Source: Cytophagaceae bacterium
Lineage (GTDB): Bacteria; Bacteroidota; Bacteroidia; Cytophagales; JAIYAX01
DNA length: 64,000 nt
Assembly: GCA_027488815.1 (NCBI GenBank)
Contig: JAIYAX010000009.1
Coordinates: 1 to 64,000, forward strand
Direction of reading: 5' to 3'
Part shown: piece after piece, positions 1-8,217 of the stretch
Position numbering within the stretch: position 1 is the stretch's first letter
Layout of the letters: each line of letters begins with the position of its first letter
The notes under the pieces: model-generated
Database searches by the model: none
What the model was told of the DNA's origin: nothing
What the model saw: only the letters and a program-made list of their open reading frames with translations
Made by a program: the position numbers and the translations under genes

Positions 1-146
1 AGTACGATTACTTTGTTTTCTTCTTCCTCTAAAAGTCGAAGTCCGGCACGAATAACTTCGCTAACACTTTTATAGCGACCTGCTGAAACTTGACTACTTA
101 CAAACTGGTCAAAATAGTCTCCAAGTGATATTGATGTATTTTTCAT
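1..146 (-). CDS. ParD-family antitoxin, N-terminal part (cut by window edge)
   Basis: The reverse strand from an ATG at 146 reads 48 residues beginning [16 protein letters not shown] and containing [21 protein letters not shown]. This is the hallmark N-terminus of ParD/CopG-type ribbon-helix-helix antitoxins, which repress their own promoter and neutralise a ParE toxin. The ORF runs off the left edge, so its C-terminal toxin-binding tail and any parE gene are outside the window. A palindrome at 169-185 sits in the expected place for autoregulation. The gene faces away from the defence operon and lies beyond its left flanking block. The family call rests on motif recognition alone. Confidence 0.85.
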   Translation of the reverse strand, partial: MKNTSISLGDYFDQFVSSQVSAGRYKSVSEVIRAGLRLLEEEENKVIV

Positions 147-163
147 TTTGTCTGGATTTCTCT

Positions 164-185
164 CAAACTTACCAATTTTTGGTAA
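164..185 (-). promoter_or_regulatory. parD promoter -7 box with overlapping palindromic operator
   Basis: On the minus strand 171-164 reads TAAGTTTG, matching the Bacteroidota -7 consensus TAnnTTTG, 18 bp before the parD start codon. Overlapping it at 169-185 is a palindrome with perfect 7-bp arms (TTACCAA / TTGGTAA) around a 3-base centre. ParD proteins bind such palindromes in their own promoters, so autorepression is a reasonable inference. No convincing -33 TTG is present at ideal spacing. Confidence 0.5.
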
Positions 186-389
186 ATATACAGACGCTCA
201 GTTTCTACCTTTCAACTAAGGTTGTTGTTTAGCAGTGTGTTTCGGCAAACTTGCCGCTAACCTTTAGACTAGCCCAATCATGGAATAAAGCGATGCTCTC
301 ATACACCCTCGTTGCAAACGAGGGCGATTGGACCTTATGTCCACCGAGTAGTTGAAATGCTTTCCTGTCAACGGTTTTGGTGACTGCAT

Positions 390-552
390 AGCAACTGATT
401 TTTGTTTGTCGATGGGTTGTGCGGTTGCGTATTTTTTATTTTCAGAAGGGGAGGAGATTTTTTTTAATTCAATTTTGTCAGGGTGGGAAAGGTGGAAGCT
501 CTTTTGTAAGCTTTGGTTTGTGCTTGGGCTTGTGTGGCTTGCAAATGTGCTT
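390..552 (-). repeat. Left flanking block of the defence operon (inverted relative to the right block)
   Basis: Read on the minus strand, this block has the same order of elements as 8061-8217 on the plus strand. First is a long imperfect stem-loop (arms 496-511 and 537-552, 13 of 16 positions paired, loop 25 bases). Then comes a 20-base AT motif (476-457) identical to 8139-8158, a 13-base spacer, a 15-base motif (443-429) identical to 8169-8183, and an 8-base motif CAGTTGCT (397-390) found at the matching place in the right block. The two copies therefore face each other across the operon, with the stem-loops nearest the genes. Confidence 0.75.
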
Positions 553-583
553 ACACCTGTGCGGAAGAAGTTGAATTCTATGA

Positions 584-1546
584 TCATGTTAGGTCATTAA
601 AGTACTGTTCAATTATAAACCTAGCCAATCCAGCATACTCTCTATTTGATTCTTTAAATTGATGTAGAATATTTAATTCTCTTCGCATAATTCCTTCAAA
701 CCAAGTGACCTTTTCGTTGGAATCTTCAATATGGTTATTAAAGTTTATCATGGCCTCTTCAACTCTTCTAATCTGAGCCTTGATTTGAATTACTTTTTCT
801 TCTCTCGACTGAACCAAGCCAATTCGCTGTAAAGCATAAACTCTAATAGAAGTTGTGGCTTTAGTTTCTTCGAAATTATTTAACCCAATTGAAGGTCTGA
901 TTATACCGTTCTCATCATATTCAAAATATTTTTCAATTTCAGTGTCTGTACATGGTTTTAGTAATAATCTCTCTGTTTCCTCAAGTTCAAATGCTATTTT
1001 ATAATTATTTGGGTTCGTGGAAAATAAATTTCCATGAGAATAATTGAGACGATAAGTTTCAGTCAATAAAGGGAATTGATTTAATTTACCTTGTACAACT
1101 TCACTTATTGTTTTATTTTCCATTACCTCATGAGTATTGGTTTGATTGCAAAAAGGACAAGCAAATAATAAATTATTCCAATCTGATGCTAGCCAATAAT
1201 ATCCTGGCTTTGTTATTGGATTATTTTCACCATATCCACCTTTTGGTCTAAAGTGCTCAATATCTCCATTGTAAATACTTGTAATTTTACTTTCACAATA
1301 AGCACATTTACCATGGGACATTTTTTTAAGTTGTTTCCTAACCTCTTTGTTTGCATACACATTAAATGATTCTTTAATTCTCACACCGCTTGCTCCCATT
1401 CTTTTATATTGTAACTGGTGATTTGCAACAATAGAAAAGAAAGAAATTGCATCTTTCGATTCCCATTCACCTTCACTTTCTGGGGCAAGCCCAGTTTTAA
1501 GAATATCTGGACATTCTATTCTATCAACTTTGATCATTCGGTTCAA
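584..1546 (-). CDS. Stand-alone HNH endonuclease, PtuB/TIGR02646-like
   Basis: The last gene of the island operon encodes 320 residues with the zinc-binding HNH fold of Septu/retron-associated nucleases: CAYC at 81-84, IEHFRPKGG at about 96-104, a YYW...W..LL segment, and CPFCN at 130-134. The His in IEHF is the expected catalytic residue of a metal-dependent DNA nuclease. The frame opens at an ATG at 1546, but a second ATG at 1537 gives MIKVDR, which matches the MIKID start of the upstream paralogue and is probably the true start. It overlaps the stop of the HNH-ATPase gene by 12-23 bp, so translation is likely coupled. PtuB-like proteins normally work with a PtuA ATPase, here supplied by the upstream gene. 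Confidence 0.85.
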   Translation of the reverse strand: MNRMIKVDRIECPDILKTGLAPESEGEWESKDAISFFSIVANHQLQYKRMGASGVRIKESFNVYANKEVRKQLKKMSHGKCAYCESKITSIYNGDIEHFRPKGGYGENNPITKPGYYWLASDWNNLLFACPFCNQTNTHEVMENKTISEVVQGKLNQFPLLTETYRLNYSHGNLFSTNPNNYKIAFELEETERLLLKPCTDTEIEKYFEYDENGIIRPSIGLNNFEETKATTSIRVYALQRIGLVQSREEKVIQIKAQIRRVEEAMINFNNHIEDSNEKVTWFEGIMRRELNILHQFKESNREYAGLARFIIEQYFNDLT

Positions 1547-3620
1547 TATTTAGACTTAACCAAATTTCCTTAACTCTATCAACCACTTCCTTTTTAAGTG
1601 ATTCTCTATTCGGGATTTCCTTAGAAAACATCACTTTTTGAGCAAGCAAATTGTCAATTACTGTGTACATTAGTTCTTCTCTTAAGGATGAACCTAAATG
1701 TTTTTTGTTTCTCAATTCATCCTTCAAAGTATTTAACTCTTTTAGTTCTGTTGCAGTTATATTTTTCTGCATGCTCAATAGTTGATAGTATCTGTTAAAT
1801 TTTGCTTCAAGCTCAGGGTCTAATAGGCTGCTTAATCCAAAATATTCAGAAGACAATAATTGGTCAACTCTTAAAGAGGATGGGTCTGGTAATTCACAAA
1901 TTGCTTCTACTTCGTTCTCAACATTTCTCAAAAGAACAACTTCACCTAAATGTGACCCTCTTAAACATAATGGATGATGTGTTGATACAATAAATGTTAC
2001 TCTTGGAAACACCTCCCGTAATTGATTTACAATTCTCATCTGCCATCTTGGGTGAAGTTGATTTCCAAGTTCATCAATTATTACTATTCCTGAAATCTTA
2101 TTCATATCGGCATGGCCACTTGATAGCTTCATCATAATATCAAGTGCCAAGGTTATGGTACTTTTATAACCGTCACTAAAATTTGTAAATGGGATTTCTG
2201 GTGTATTTTCAAAGACAATTTCATTACGTAATATGGTTAATGTGTTGTCTTTTAAATCGTGTGGAAGTAATTTTTTGATAGAATAAGCAATTGAATCAAA
2301 TAGCTTTTTATTGGTTTTAAAAATATTTTTGAGCCATCGAGTGGAATCATTTAATGATTTAATAGGGTTTAGTAAATTTTCATAGCTCACTGGATTAAGG
2401 TTTTGTTTGCTTTCTAACCCCTCTTCAGATGAAAGGCGAAGTGAACCATAGCCAAGTAAAAATGAATTGAATCTGCCGTTTTGAATTATTGATTTGTCCT
2501 TTCTTTTTAGAACTGTGATTATCAAGTTGTCATTGTTTCTTTCTTTGATAAGAATTTCAGCCTTTTGCTTATTTTTTTGAATAAGACCGGAAATGATTTG
2601 ATCACCAGTTTCTATATTTGATTTGATACCTATTGCTAATGCTTGTAAAATTGAACTTTTACCAACACCATTTTCACCAAGTAAAAATAGCCATGCTCTA
2701 TTTTCATCGACATCAATAGGAAAGTCAATCTTTAAATCAGTAATACTCTTAAAGTTTTTAACGTGAATATATTCAAGAGGAAAATAGTCCGATTTTGTTA
2801 TTTCAATTTTACTCCTTTTAACTTTTCTTTGTTTTAACTTATCATCAACGAATTCTTCATATGAGACATTGTCATTTTTAATATATTTTCTAAAAAATGG
2901 GCTTGAATCGAGTTCTTCTATGAGCGCTTCATGTTTGGCAAACAAAAATTCAATGTGTGGCTCTCTATCAAATATTTGATTTATATAATCAAATTCTTTT
3001 GTGGTATTTTTTGATGCTCGATCAATAATAGTCTTAATCTCAGAAATGGCCTTGATTCTGTTACTAACTAATGAAGTTCTGTTTAGTTTGAGAAGTTCTA
3101 TCGTTTGAAAACCTTCGTCTGTCTCCGAATGAATTTCTCCTTTGGAAAATGTGAAATAATTTCTAGGTTCATCTTCACAAGGATTTAATAACAATTTTCT
3201 CTCCCTTTCTATATCGTCTGCTTTAGTTTTAGCACGTTTTCCTTTGATTGGAAAATAGTTCGCTTTATACTGATTGCATTCTTTACAAGAATAAACAAGG
3301 TTTTTCCACTCATAAACAAGCCACCAATACAAATCTGGAAAATAATCTGTTTTGTCTCTTACTCCATCGTGTGGCCTAAATCTGTCTATAACACCATCCT
3401 GCGGTAATTCAATCTTAGTTTCACAATATCCACATTTGCCATGAAATGTTTTATGCAGAATTGGTTTTAAAGGGACGTCAATATCCGAATTAAATGGAAA
3501 ATCATATCTTTTTTGACTTCTATTTTTTGTGCTATAGAATTCATTCAGTTTTTCCACTGCCAAATCTAATGACTCAGAGTTCAAGTATTCTGGTATTTTC
3601 CCTTGGTCAATTTTGATCAT
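1524..3620 (-). CDS. HNH nuclease fused to SMC/OLD-like AAA ATPase (PtuB-PtuA fusion)
   Basis: A 698-residue protein with two parts. Residues 1-130 form an HNH domain (CGYC at 63-66, IDRFRP at 78-83, W..LVYSCKECNQ around 106-117, NYFP after it). From about 280 follows an ABC/SMC-type ATPase starting YIHVKNFKSI, with Walker A GENGVGKS at 315-322, a signature-like FSDGYKS, Walker B IVIIDELGNQLHP, and an STHHP switch His. In Septu the ATPase (PtuA) and HNH protein (PtuB) are separate; here they are joined. The position that is His in IEHF of the neighbouring HNH protein is Arg here (IDRF), so this HNH domain may be inactive or belong to a variant subfamily. It overlaps the upstream NurA-like stop by 4 bp (ATGA). 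Confidence 0.88.
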   Translation of the reverse strand: MIKIDQGKIPEYLNSESLDLAVEKLNEFYSTKNRSQKRYDFPFNSDIDVPLKPILHKTFHGKCGYCETKIELPQDGVIDRFRPHDGVRDKTDYFPDLYWWLVYEWKNLVYSCKECNQYKANYFPIKGKRAKTKADDIERERKLLLNPCEDEPRNYFTFSKGEIHSETDEGFQTIELLKLNRTSLVSNRIKAISEIKTIIDRASKNTTKEFDYINQIFDREPHIEFLFAKHEALIEELDSSPFFRKYIKNDNVSYEEFVDDKLKQRKVKRSKIEITKSDYFPLEYIHVKNFKSITDLKIDFPIDVDENRAWLFLLGENGVGKSSILQALAIGIKSNIETGDQIISGLIQKNKQKAEILIKERNNDNLIITVLKRKDKSIIQNGRFNSFLLGYGSLRLSSEEGLESKQNLNPVSYENLLNPIKSLNDSTRWLKNIFKTNKKLFDSIAYSIKKLLPHDLKDNTLTILRNEIVFENTPEIPFTNFSDGYKSTITLALDIMMKLSSGHADMNKISGIVIIDELGNQLHPRWQMRIVNQLREVFPRVTFIVSTHHPLCLRGSHLGEVVLLRNVENEVEAICELPDPSSLRVDQLLSSEYFGLSSLLDPELEAKFNRYYQLLSMQKNITATELKELNTLKDELRNKKHLGSSLREELMYTVIDNLLAQKVMFSKEIPNRESLKKEVVDRVKEIWLSLNIEPNDQS

Positions 3621-4966
3621 CTTCCCATTAATTTTTTAGCAAATTTTTCAAGAATATTTGTGCTTGGGTGATTAGTAAGTGATATAAGTTTATTGGCAAG
3701 TGCAACAGGAATAAGTGCGTTCTCATATATATCGCATTTCAGTTTGTCAATATTCAACAATATCTCCTGAACATTTTTTAAGTCTGTCAATTCTGGAACT
3801 GCATAGTATTTATTATGGTCTGTAACTGGAATTGTCAGAACATATAATCTGTCATCATGTGATTTATAAATGAATTTTCCACTGTAATATGATGTGCTTG
3901 CATATTGGCTATTAGATTTTCCCGGAATTATATAACTGTAGATGTGATTATTATTCAAAAGGAGTACTTGACCAGAAATAAGCTTATCCTTAATTTGTTT
4001 TGCATGATCTACAAATGGGCCAGAATTTTCAACGCCTACAATGTTTATTCTATTTGATTTATTTAAAAAGTTAACGAGTGTCTGCATAGGTTTGTGCATT
4101 CTAGCAGTCTCACCATTGAAGCTCAATGGACCATCTTTCACAAAAAGAAATCTATCAACCAACTTGTCTTCTATTTCAATTAGACTTTTAATGGTATGAA
4201 TCATTAAAAAACTTTCAATCAAGCTACTGGTATAGCTAATGATTCCTTCAGCCCCTGTATCATTATCGGCTTTTTCAAATAGCCTGAAAACATCAGTTAT
4301 GAATATTTCTTGTTTACATTTAGAATGTGTACATTCCCAAGAATAAGCGGGGATATTTATTTTCGCTTTCTCTAGCTTTATGTCATTAGTTCCACAATGA
4401 GGGCAATGTGATAAATTATAATCTAGAATTGAGGAATGTACGTCATACCCTTCAAACAAAAACCAATACAATGTTTCTAACATTGATGTTGATCCAGAAT
4501 GTTTTTTTTCAAAAAATAATTGAATCGCCTTCCTTACAGAGGTTTTTAGATCATCCCCCTTCTTTAATGATACATTTTTTGTCGGAAGGATAAGCTTTTC
4601 TCTTTTTATGTCCTTTAGTTTTCTGATGTCGGTTGGCGAAACAAACGGTTTTTGTTTCATGTCCTCCAAATCAGAACTTTTAATTAGTAGTGAGCCAAAT
4701 TGAAAAAATGTAATCAGTGAAGAAGGAAAGCTTTTTTTGACGGGAATCGTAGTTTCTTCTCCATCAACCGCAATTATATAATCAATTGTATTTTCCAGAG
4801 GATAAACAATATTATGGAGCAATTTAGGATTAAGTTCTACATCTTCTGCTTCAACTGGAATAGTGCAATTCGATAAATATTCCTTTACCTCTTCATCATT
4901 AATAATGTGAGTATGAGAAATACGACTTCCTCTTTCAAAACTTCCTCCATTGTTAATATCTGTCAT
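3617..4966 (-). CDS. NurA-like nuclease with inserted zinc ribbon
   Basis: A 449-residue protein directly downstream of HerA, 6 bp from its stop. NurA nucleases pair with HerA hexamers to process DNA ends. Consistent features are IIAVDGEE (Asp68) near the N-terminus, FLFVKDGPLSF (Asp278), a VGVEN strand, and an ALANKLISLT segment near the C-terminus like the end of NurA domains. Between the two acidic motifs lies a four-Cys zinc ribbon (CPHC at 188-191, CTHSKC at 212-217), which is not part of classical NurA. Sequence similarity to NurA is weak, and the call leans on position beside HerA plus motif order. It could instead be another RNase H-like nuclease. Confidence 0.65.
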   Translation of the reverse strand: MTDINNGGSFERGSRISHTHIINDEEVKEYLSNCTIPVEAEDVELNPKLLHNIVYPLENTIDYIIAVDGEETTIPVKKSFPSSLITFFQFGSLLIKSSDLEDMKQKPFVSPTDIRKLKDIKREKLILPTKNVSLKKGDDLKTSVRKAIQLFFEKKHSGSTSMLETLYWFLFEGYDVHSSILDYNLSHCPHCGTNDIKLEKAKINIPAYSWECTHSKCKQEIFITDVFRLFEKADNDTGAEGIISYTSSLIESFLMIHTIKSLIEIEDKLVDRFLFVKDGPLSFNGETARMHKPMQTLVNFLNKSNRINIVGVENSGPFVDHAKQIKDKLISGQVLLLNNNHIYSYIIPGKSNSQYASTSYYSGKFIYKSHDDRLYVLTIPVTDHNKYYAVPELTDLKNVQEILLNIDKLKCDIYENALIPVALANKLISLTNHPSTNILEKFAKKLMGR

Positions 4967-4972
4967 GATTAA

Positions 4973-6982
4973 TTATTTAAAGAGTTCAATTTGTACAGGA
5001 ACTACAAATGGATTGGAATACGTTTTCATTCTCACAAAACCCTTATCATTCTTAGCACTAAATCTGATTAAAGCGTCAGCGAAATCACTGAAATCATAAA
5101 ATTTTCGTAATTCTTTAACTTCATCTTCGTTGTTTAAATGTGCAATAAACCAATTTTGTGTATTCTTTAGAATGTTTGAACTAATTGAACTTACTTCTTG
5201 TGTTGCATATGTCATACCTAAATATAGTTTAGCTCCTTCCTTAGCAATTCTATTATAAATTTGACTTAAATCCTTGTCATCCTTTTTTGGAAAAAGATTA
5301 TGAGCTTCTTCAAAATAGAATTGAATAAAATTATTTGGTTTAGCGTCAATAAAATTTTTCATTGAACTATTAAATATAGCTCGACAAATTTTTTCTGAAT
5401 ATAGATTTTGAATTTCGGGGTCTCCTTGTGATAAATCGACAATAATAATTTTCCCTAATCTAAGTTTTGAGTTTATTTCATCTTCAAACAACACATTCGA
5501 AGTTGGTGAATGATATTTAATTAAGGGTTTAAGCTTGATATAGCTATTAATAGGACCTTTTTCCTCTGGTTGTCTATATTGTGATATAAACCTTAATAGT
5601 GCTTTCAAGTCATTGTCAGCCCATTCATGTCCGTTTTTTGATTCATACTCTTTTAAATATTTCCATGTTCTATAGTTTTTCCAAACTTGAGTGAACCAAA
5701 GGATAGCTTGATCGTACTTAATTCCAGCTTTAGGTGTTATAGATTTCCCTTCTATAATTTGGTCATCAATTCCTTCTGCTTTACCTTGAAATTTAATGTT
5801 ATCAATACCCCAAATTGGGAAGCCTGCTAGTTTTAGGCAGCAACGATATGCCGCAACTTTTCGATAGTAATTTGTTTGTTCAGAAATATCTTCGGGTTTC
5901 TCAAGGTTTATGCCTAAAAAATCCTCTACATAATCTGATTGTTTACCAAATTGCTTGAAATAACCTCTAATAAGTTCTAAACCTGGAATGAGCTCTTTAT
6001 AGAAATTTATTTTCATTACTTCAAATCCTTCTTTTTCTAGGACGCTATATCTAGTTACTTTCTCTGTATACTTTTCAAATATCGCTGTTCCGTCCTGCAA
6101 ATTTTTGTTAGCATATTCACCATTGATGTCAAATATAATTTGTCCAACCTCTTTTTTGGGTACTTCATTTAAATGAAATGGTTTGGTATTTTCTTCAAAA
6201 CTTTCATTTGTTGGTTTAGTTTGTTGAGTTGATTTTTGGGATAATTCCTCCGTTGCTTGAATAAGTTTTTTAACAGTATTAGATTTTCCCGTTCTGGTCA
6301 TTCCAAAAAGAGCTGTTCGCTTTCCTAGAATATCTTGTGTGTGCATATAAACAGTTTCATCTCCCTTAGTTTGTTTAGAAGAAAACTTTTGACGACTGGA
6401 ACTATATCTTACTGTTCCAATTGGGAAGTTAGAGTCTGGTTTTAATGGACCATCCGTATCTCTTAAATTTACGATATACCGAAGATAATTGCCAGTCGGT
6501 TTATAAACTTTATAGAGATGAGGCGAATAGAAATTTTCTAAATCTGCCCCGAATTCAATCGCACCATCAGGTTTCTTATAAAATGTCCCCAATACCGAAC
6601 ATTCTAAGCCAGAACAACTAAATTCAAATCTTGTAAATTGGTCTATCTGTCTGTGCTTTCCAGCAGTTTTTAATTCTTCTTTAAAATATTCAATTCTTGA
6701 ACTAATCACGCTACTATCACTTGGTATTGCACATGGATTTAATGCTCTAAGCAAAAGTACTTCATGAACTGCTTCGTCCCCGAAATCGTTCTCATAAAAA
6801 GCTAATAGAAAACATCCTTGAGCTATACCGCCTACGTTGTATTTCCAATCATCACATGTTAGAATACTTGTCTTATCGTAATCAATTTTAAAAGGATTGC
6901 CAACAAATGATTTGGAATCCTTAATTATTTCAAAAATGTCGGTATTTGCAATGTTTTCGAGTTCTTTGCGTAGATCTTCCAT
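4973..6982 (-). CDS. HerA-type ATPase/DNA translocase
   Basis: A 669-residue member of the HerA-FtsK family. Walker A is GMTRTGKSNT at 227-236. A DINGEY segment follows, then IIVDLSQGDP, and a Walker B FYFEEAHNLFP, where the EEAH form is characteristic of HerA. The downstream stretch LGMTYATQEVSSIS and the final ATPase strand also fit HerA. HerA forms hexameric rings that pump DNA to a partner nuclease such as NurA, SIR2 or DUF4297 in defence settings. Here the NurA-like gene follows within 6 bp and the methyltransferase stop lies 1 bp upstream. The N-terminal 200 residues are not confidently assigned and could include the HAS-barrel or a target-recognition part. Confidence 0.9.
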   Translation of the reverse strand: MEDLRKELENIANTDIFEIIKDSKSFVGNPFKIDYDKTSILTCDDWKYNVGGIAQGCFLLAFYENDFGDEAVHEVLLLRALNPCAIPSDSSVISSRIEYFKEELKTAGKHRQIDQFTRFEFSCSGLECSVLGTFYKKPDGAIEFGADLENFYSPHLYKVYKPTGNYLRYIVNLRDTDGPLKPDSNFPIGTVRYSSSRQKFSSKQTKGDETVYMHTQDILGKRTALFGMTRTGKSNTVKKLIQATEELSQKSTQQTKPTNESFEENTKPFHLNEVPKKEVGQIIFDINGEYANKNLQDGTAIFEKYTEKVTRYSVLEKEGFEVMKINFYKELIPGLELIRGYFKQFGKQSDYVEDFLGINLEKPEDISEQTNYYRKVAAYRCCLKLAGFPIWGIDNIKFQGKAEGIDDQIIEGKSITPKAGIKYDQAILWFTQVWKNYRTWKYLKEYESKNGHEWADNDLKALLRFISQYRQPEEKGPINSYIKLKPLIKYHSPTSNVLFEDEINSKLRLGKIIIVDLSQGDPEIQNLYSEKICRAIFNSSMKNFIDAKPNNFIQFYFEEAHNLFPKKDDKDLSQIYNRIAKEGAKLYLGMTYATQEVSSISSNILKNTQNWFIAHLNNEDEVKELRKFYDFSDFADALIRFSAKNDKGFVRMKTYSNPFVVPVQIELFK

Positions 6983-6983
6983 A

Positions 6984-7955
6984 TTATTTTTTGATGAGTG
7001 GTGATTTAAGTTCAGGATTGCTAAATCTAATTATCGCCTGTTTTATATAATCTTCTTTTATTTCAAAGGACATCCATTTTCTCTTCAATGCCTCTGCACA
7101 GTAGCCTGTTGTATTGCTCCCAGAAAAAGGGTCTAGAACTAAATCATTTTCATTGGTCAAAAATTTGATGAAAAAATTAACTAATCCACCTGACATTCTA
7201 GCTGGGTGAGGAATCACTTTTTTTTCTCTGCACTTAGTTAAGAAAAAATCATTCGAGTTGGTATTTGAAAAACTGAGTACGCTGTGAGGTAGCCTAACAT
7301 CCCTGCTCTCGTCTAATTGTTCCATCTCAAAAAAATTATGAGCAATACTCCCACCATGATCTTTCAAGAAGCCTTTTTCACTTATGTTGTGTTCGGAAGG
7401 TCTTTTCCCTGAATTGTATTTTTGTTTTTTAAGTAATTGTTTCATGCTTTTGCTGTAAGGTCTGAGCACATTACTATTATCAGCTTTGGGGAAATCATTT
7501 TTAGCAATCCACCAAACATGGGTGTAACTATCAACTGTTCGAAGACGATTAACAGTTACCCACTGTGCAGGAGATGGCAATTTAGAAGGGTTATAACAAA
7601 TGAATTCCTGAATTAGTCTAAGATTTGCTTTTGGATGTTTAACCAATCCAAATAAACATTCAAGATGAAGTAAAGATTGAACAGGTCTTTCAGGTTCCCA
7701 CGAGTTGCCTATTTCGATAATCAAAGAGCCATCATCAGTGAGTAGGTCTGAAAATATAGGGGCCAATTCTGTAAACCATTTTTGATATTCTTCTCCTTTT
7801 TCATTTCCATATTTCTTTTTACTATTCAAAGGAAAGGGCGGAGAAGTGATTATTAAATTCACTTTCCCCTTTAATGATTTGTGTAGCTCACCACTCAATA
7901 AGTCTATTGAATCACCTACAATTAATTTCCCCTTTTTAGAATTATATAATTTCAT
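6984..7955 (-). CDS. Beta-class site-specific DNA methyltransferase
   Basis: The first gene of the island operon. Its 323 residues show the permuted order of beta-class (N4-cytosine or N6-adenine) DNA methyltransferases: catalytic motif IV TSPPF at 37-41, and the SAM-binding motif I DPFSGSNTTG at 275-284 followed by W.SFEI. TSPPF is seen more in N4-cytosine enzymes, but the base specificity cannot be read safely. In a defence operon it most simply marks host DNA so that the downstream HerA/NurA and HNH nucleases spare it. A -7 box (TAAATTTG on the minus strand, 7994-7987) lies 31 bp before the ATG. Confidence 0.9.
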   Translation of the reverse strand: MKLYNSKKGKLIVGDSIDLLSGELHKSLKGKVNLIITSPPFPLNSKKKYGNEKGEEYQKWFTELAPIFSDLLTDDGSLIIEIGNSWEPERPVQSLLHLECLFGLVKHPKANLRLIQEFICYNPSKLPSPAQWVTVNRLRTVDSYTHVWWIAKNDFPKADNSNVLRPYSKSMKQLLKKQKYNSGKRPSEHNISEKGFLKDHGGSIAHNFFEMEQLDESRDVRLPHSVLSFSNTNSNDFFLTKCREKKVIPHPARMSGGLVNFFIKFLTNENDLVLDPFSGSNTTGYCAEALKRKWMSFEIKEDYIKQAIIRFSNPELKSPLIKK

Positions 7956-7986
7956 CTTCGATTGCGAGTGTTGTGATTAATTTCTT

Positions 7987-8000
7987 CAAATTTATATTTG
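7987..8000. promoter_or_regulatory. Overlapping divergent -7 boxes upstream of the defence operon
   Basis: The minus strand reads TAAATTTG at 7994-7987, 31 bp before the methyltransferase ATG, and fits the TAnnTTTG -7 consensus. The plus strand reads TATATTTG at 7993-8000, giving a second box pointing into the right flanking block. No clear -33 TTG at 18-20 bp spacing was found for either box. Confidence 0.4.
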
Positions 8001-8060
8001 TCAAAATACGTAAAAAAAATGCTTGTTCTTGGCACAAATGTAATTCGGTGCGTTAGGAGA

Positions 8061-8217
8061 TTTGGCTCTTTTGCTTTTGCCGAAGGGCTGGCTTTGAGTG
8101 TCGGGGCAAAAGCAAATGTGCCAAATGTGCGGCTGGCTAAAATTGAATTAAAAAAAATGTGCGGTGGGGAAAATAAAAAATACAGAAGGGTCGGCAATGA
8201 GTGTCGGCTCAGTTGCT
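8061..8217 (+). repeat. Right flanking block of the defence operon
   Basis: The block opens with a long stem-loop, arms 8061-8081 and 8105-8125 pairing at 18 of 21 positions with a 23-base loop. The arms centre on GGCAAAAGCAAA and its complement. It continues with the 20-base AT motif at 8139-8158, a 10-base spacer, the 15-base motif at 8169-8183, and CAGTTGCT at 8210-8217. The same elements in the same order and similar spacing occur inverted at 552-390. Confidence 0.75.

Larger units (their letters stand above)
147..583. other. Non-coding gap between parD and the defence operon
   Basis: No credible gene is seen here. The two ORFs of about 100 residues that cross it lack recognisable domains and overlap structured repeats. 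From left to right it holds the parD promoter, a short GC hairpin at 243-256 (CGGCAA/TTGCCG), a perfect 8-bp hairpin at 306-324 (CCCTCGTT/AACGAGGG, 3-base loop), and the left flanking block at 390-552. The GT-rich plus strand at 485-560 contrasts with the AT-rich operon. Confidence 0.6.

Noticed and set aside
306-324. Perfect 8-bp hairpin as a terminator of the defence operon
   Set aside because: There is no T-run on either side, and it lies about 260 bp past the last stop codon.
264-600. ORFs of 107 and 82 residues on opposite strands in the left flanking block
   Set aside because: No domains, low-complexity composition, and both cross the stem-loop and AT motifs shared with the right block, so the DNA is better read as non-coding.
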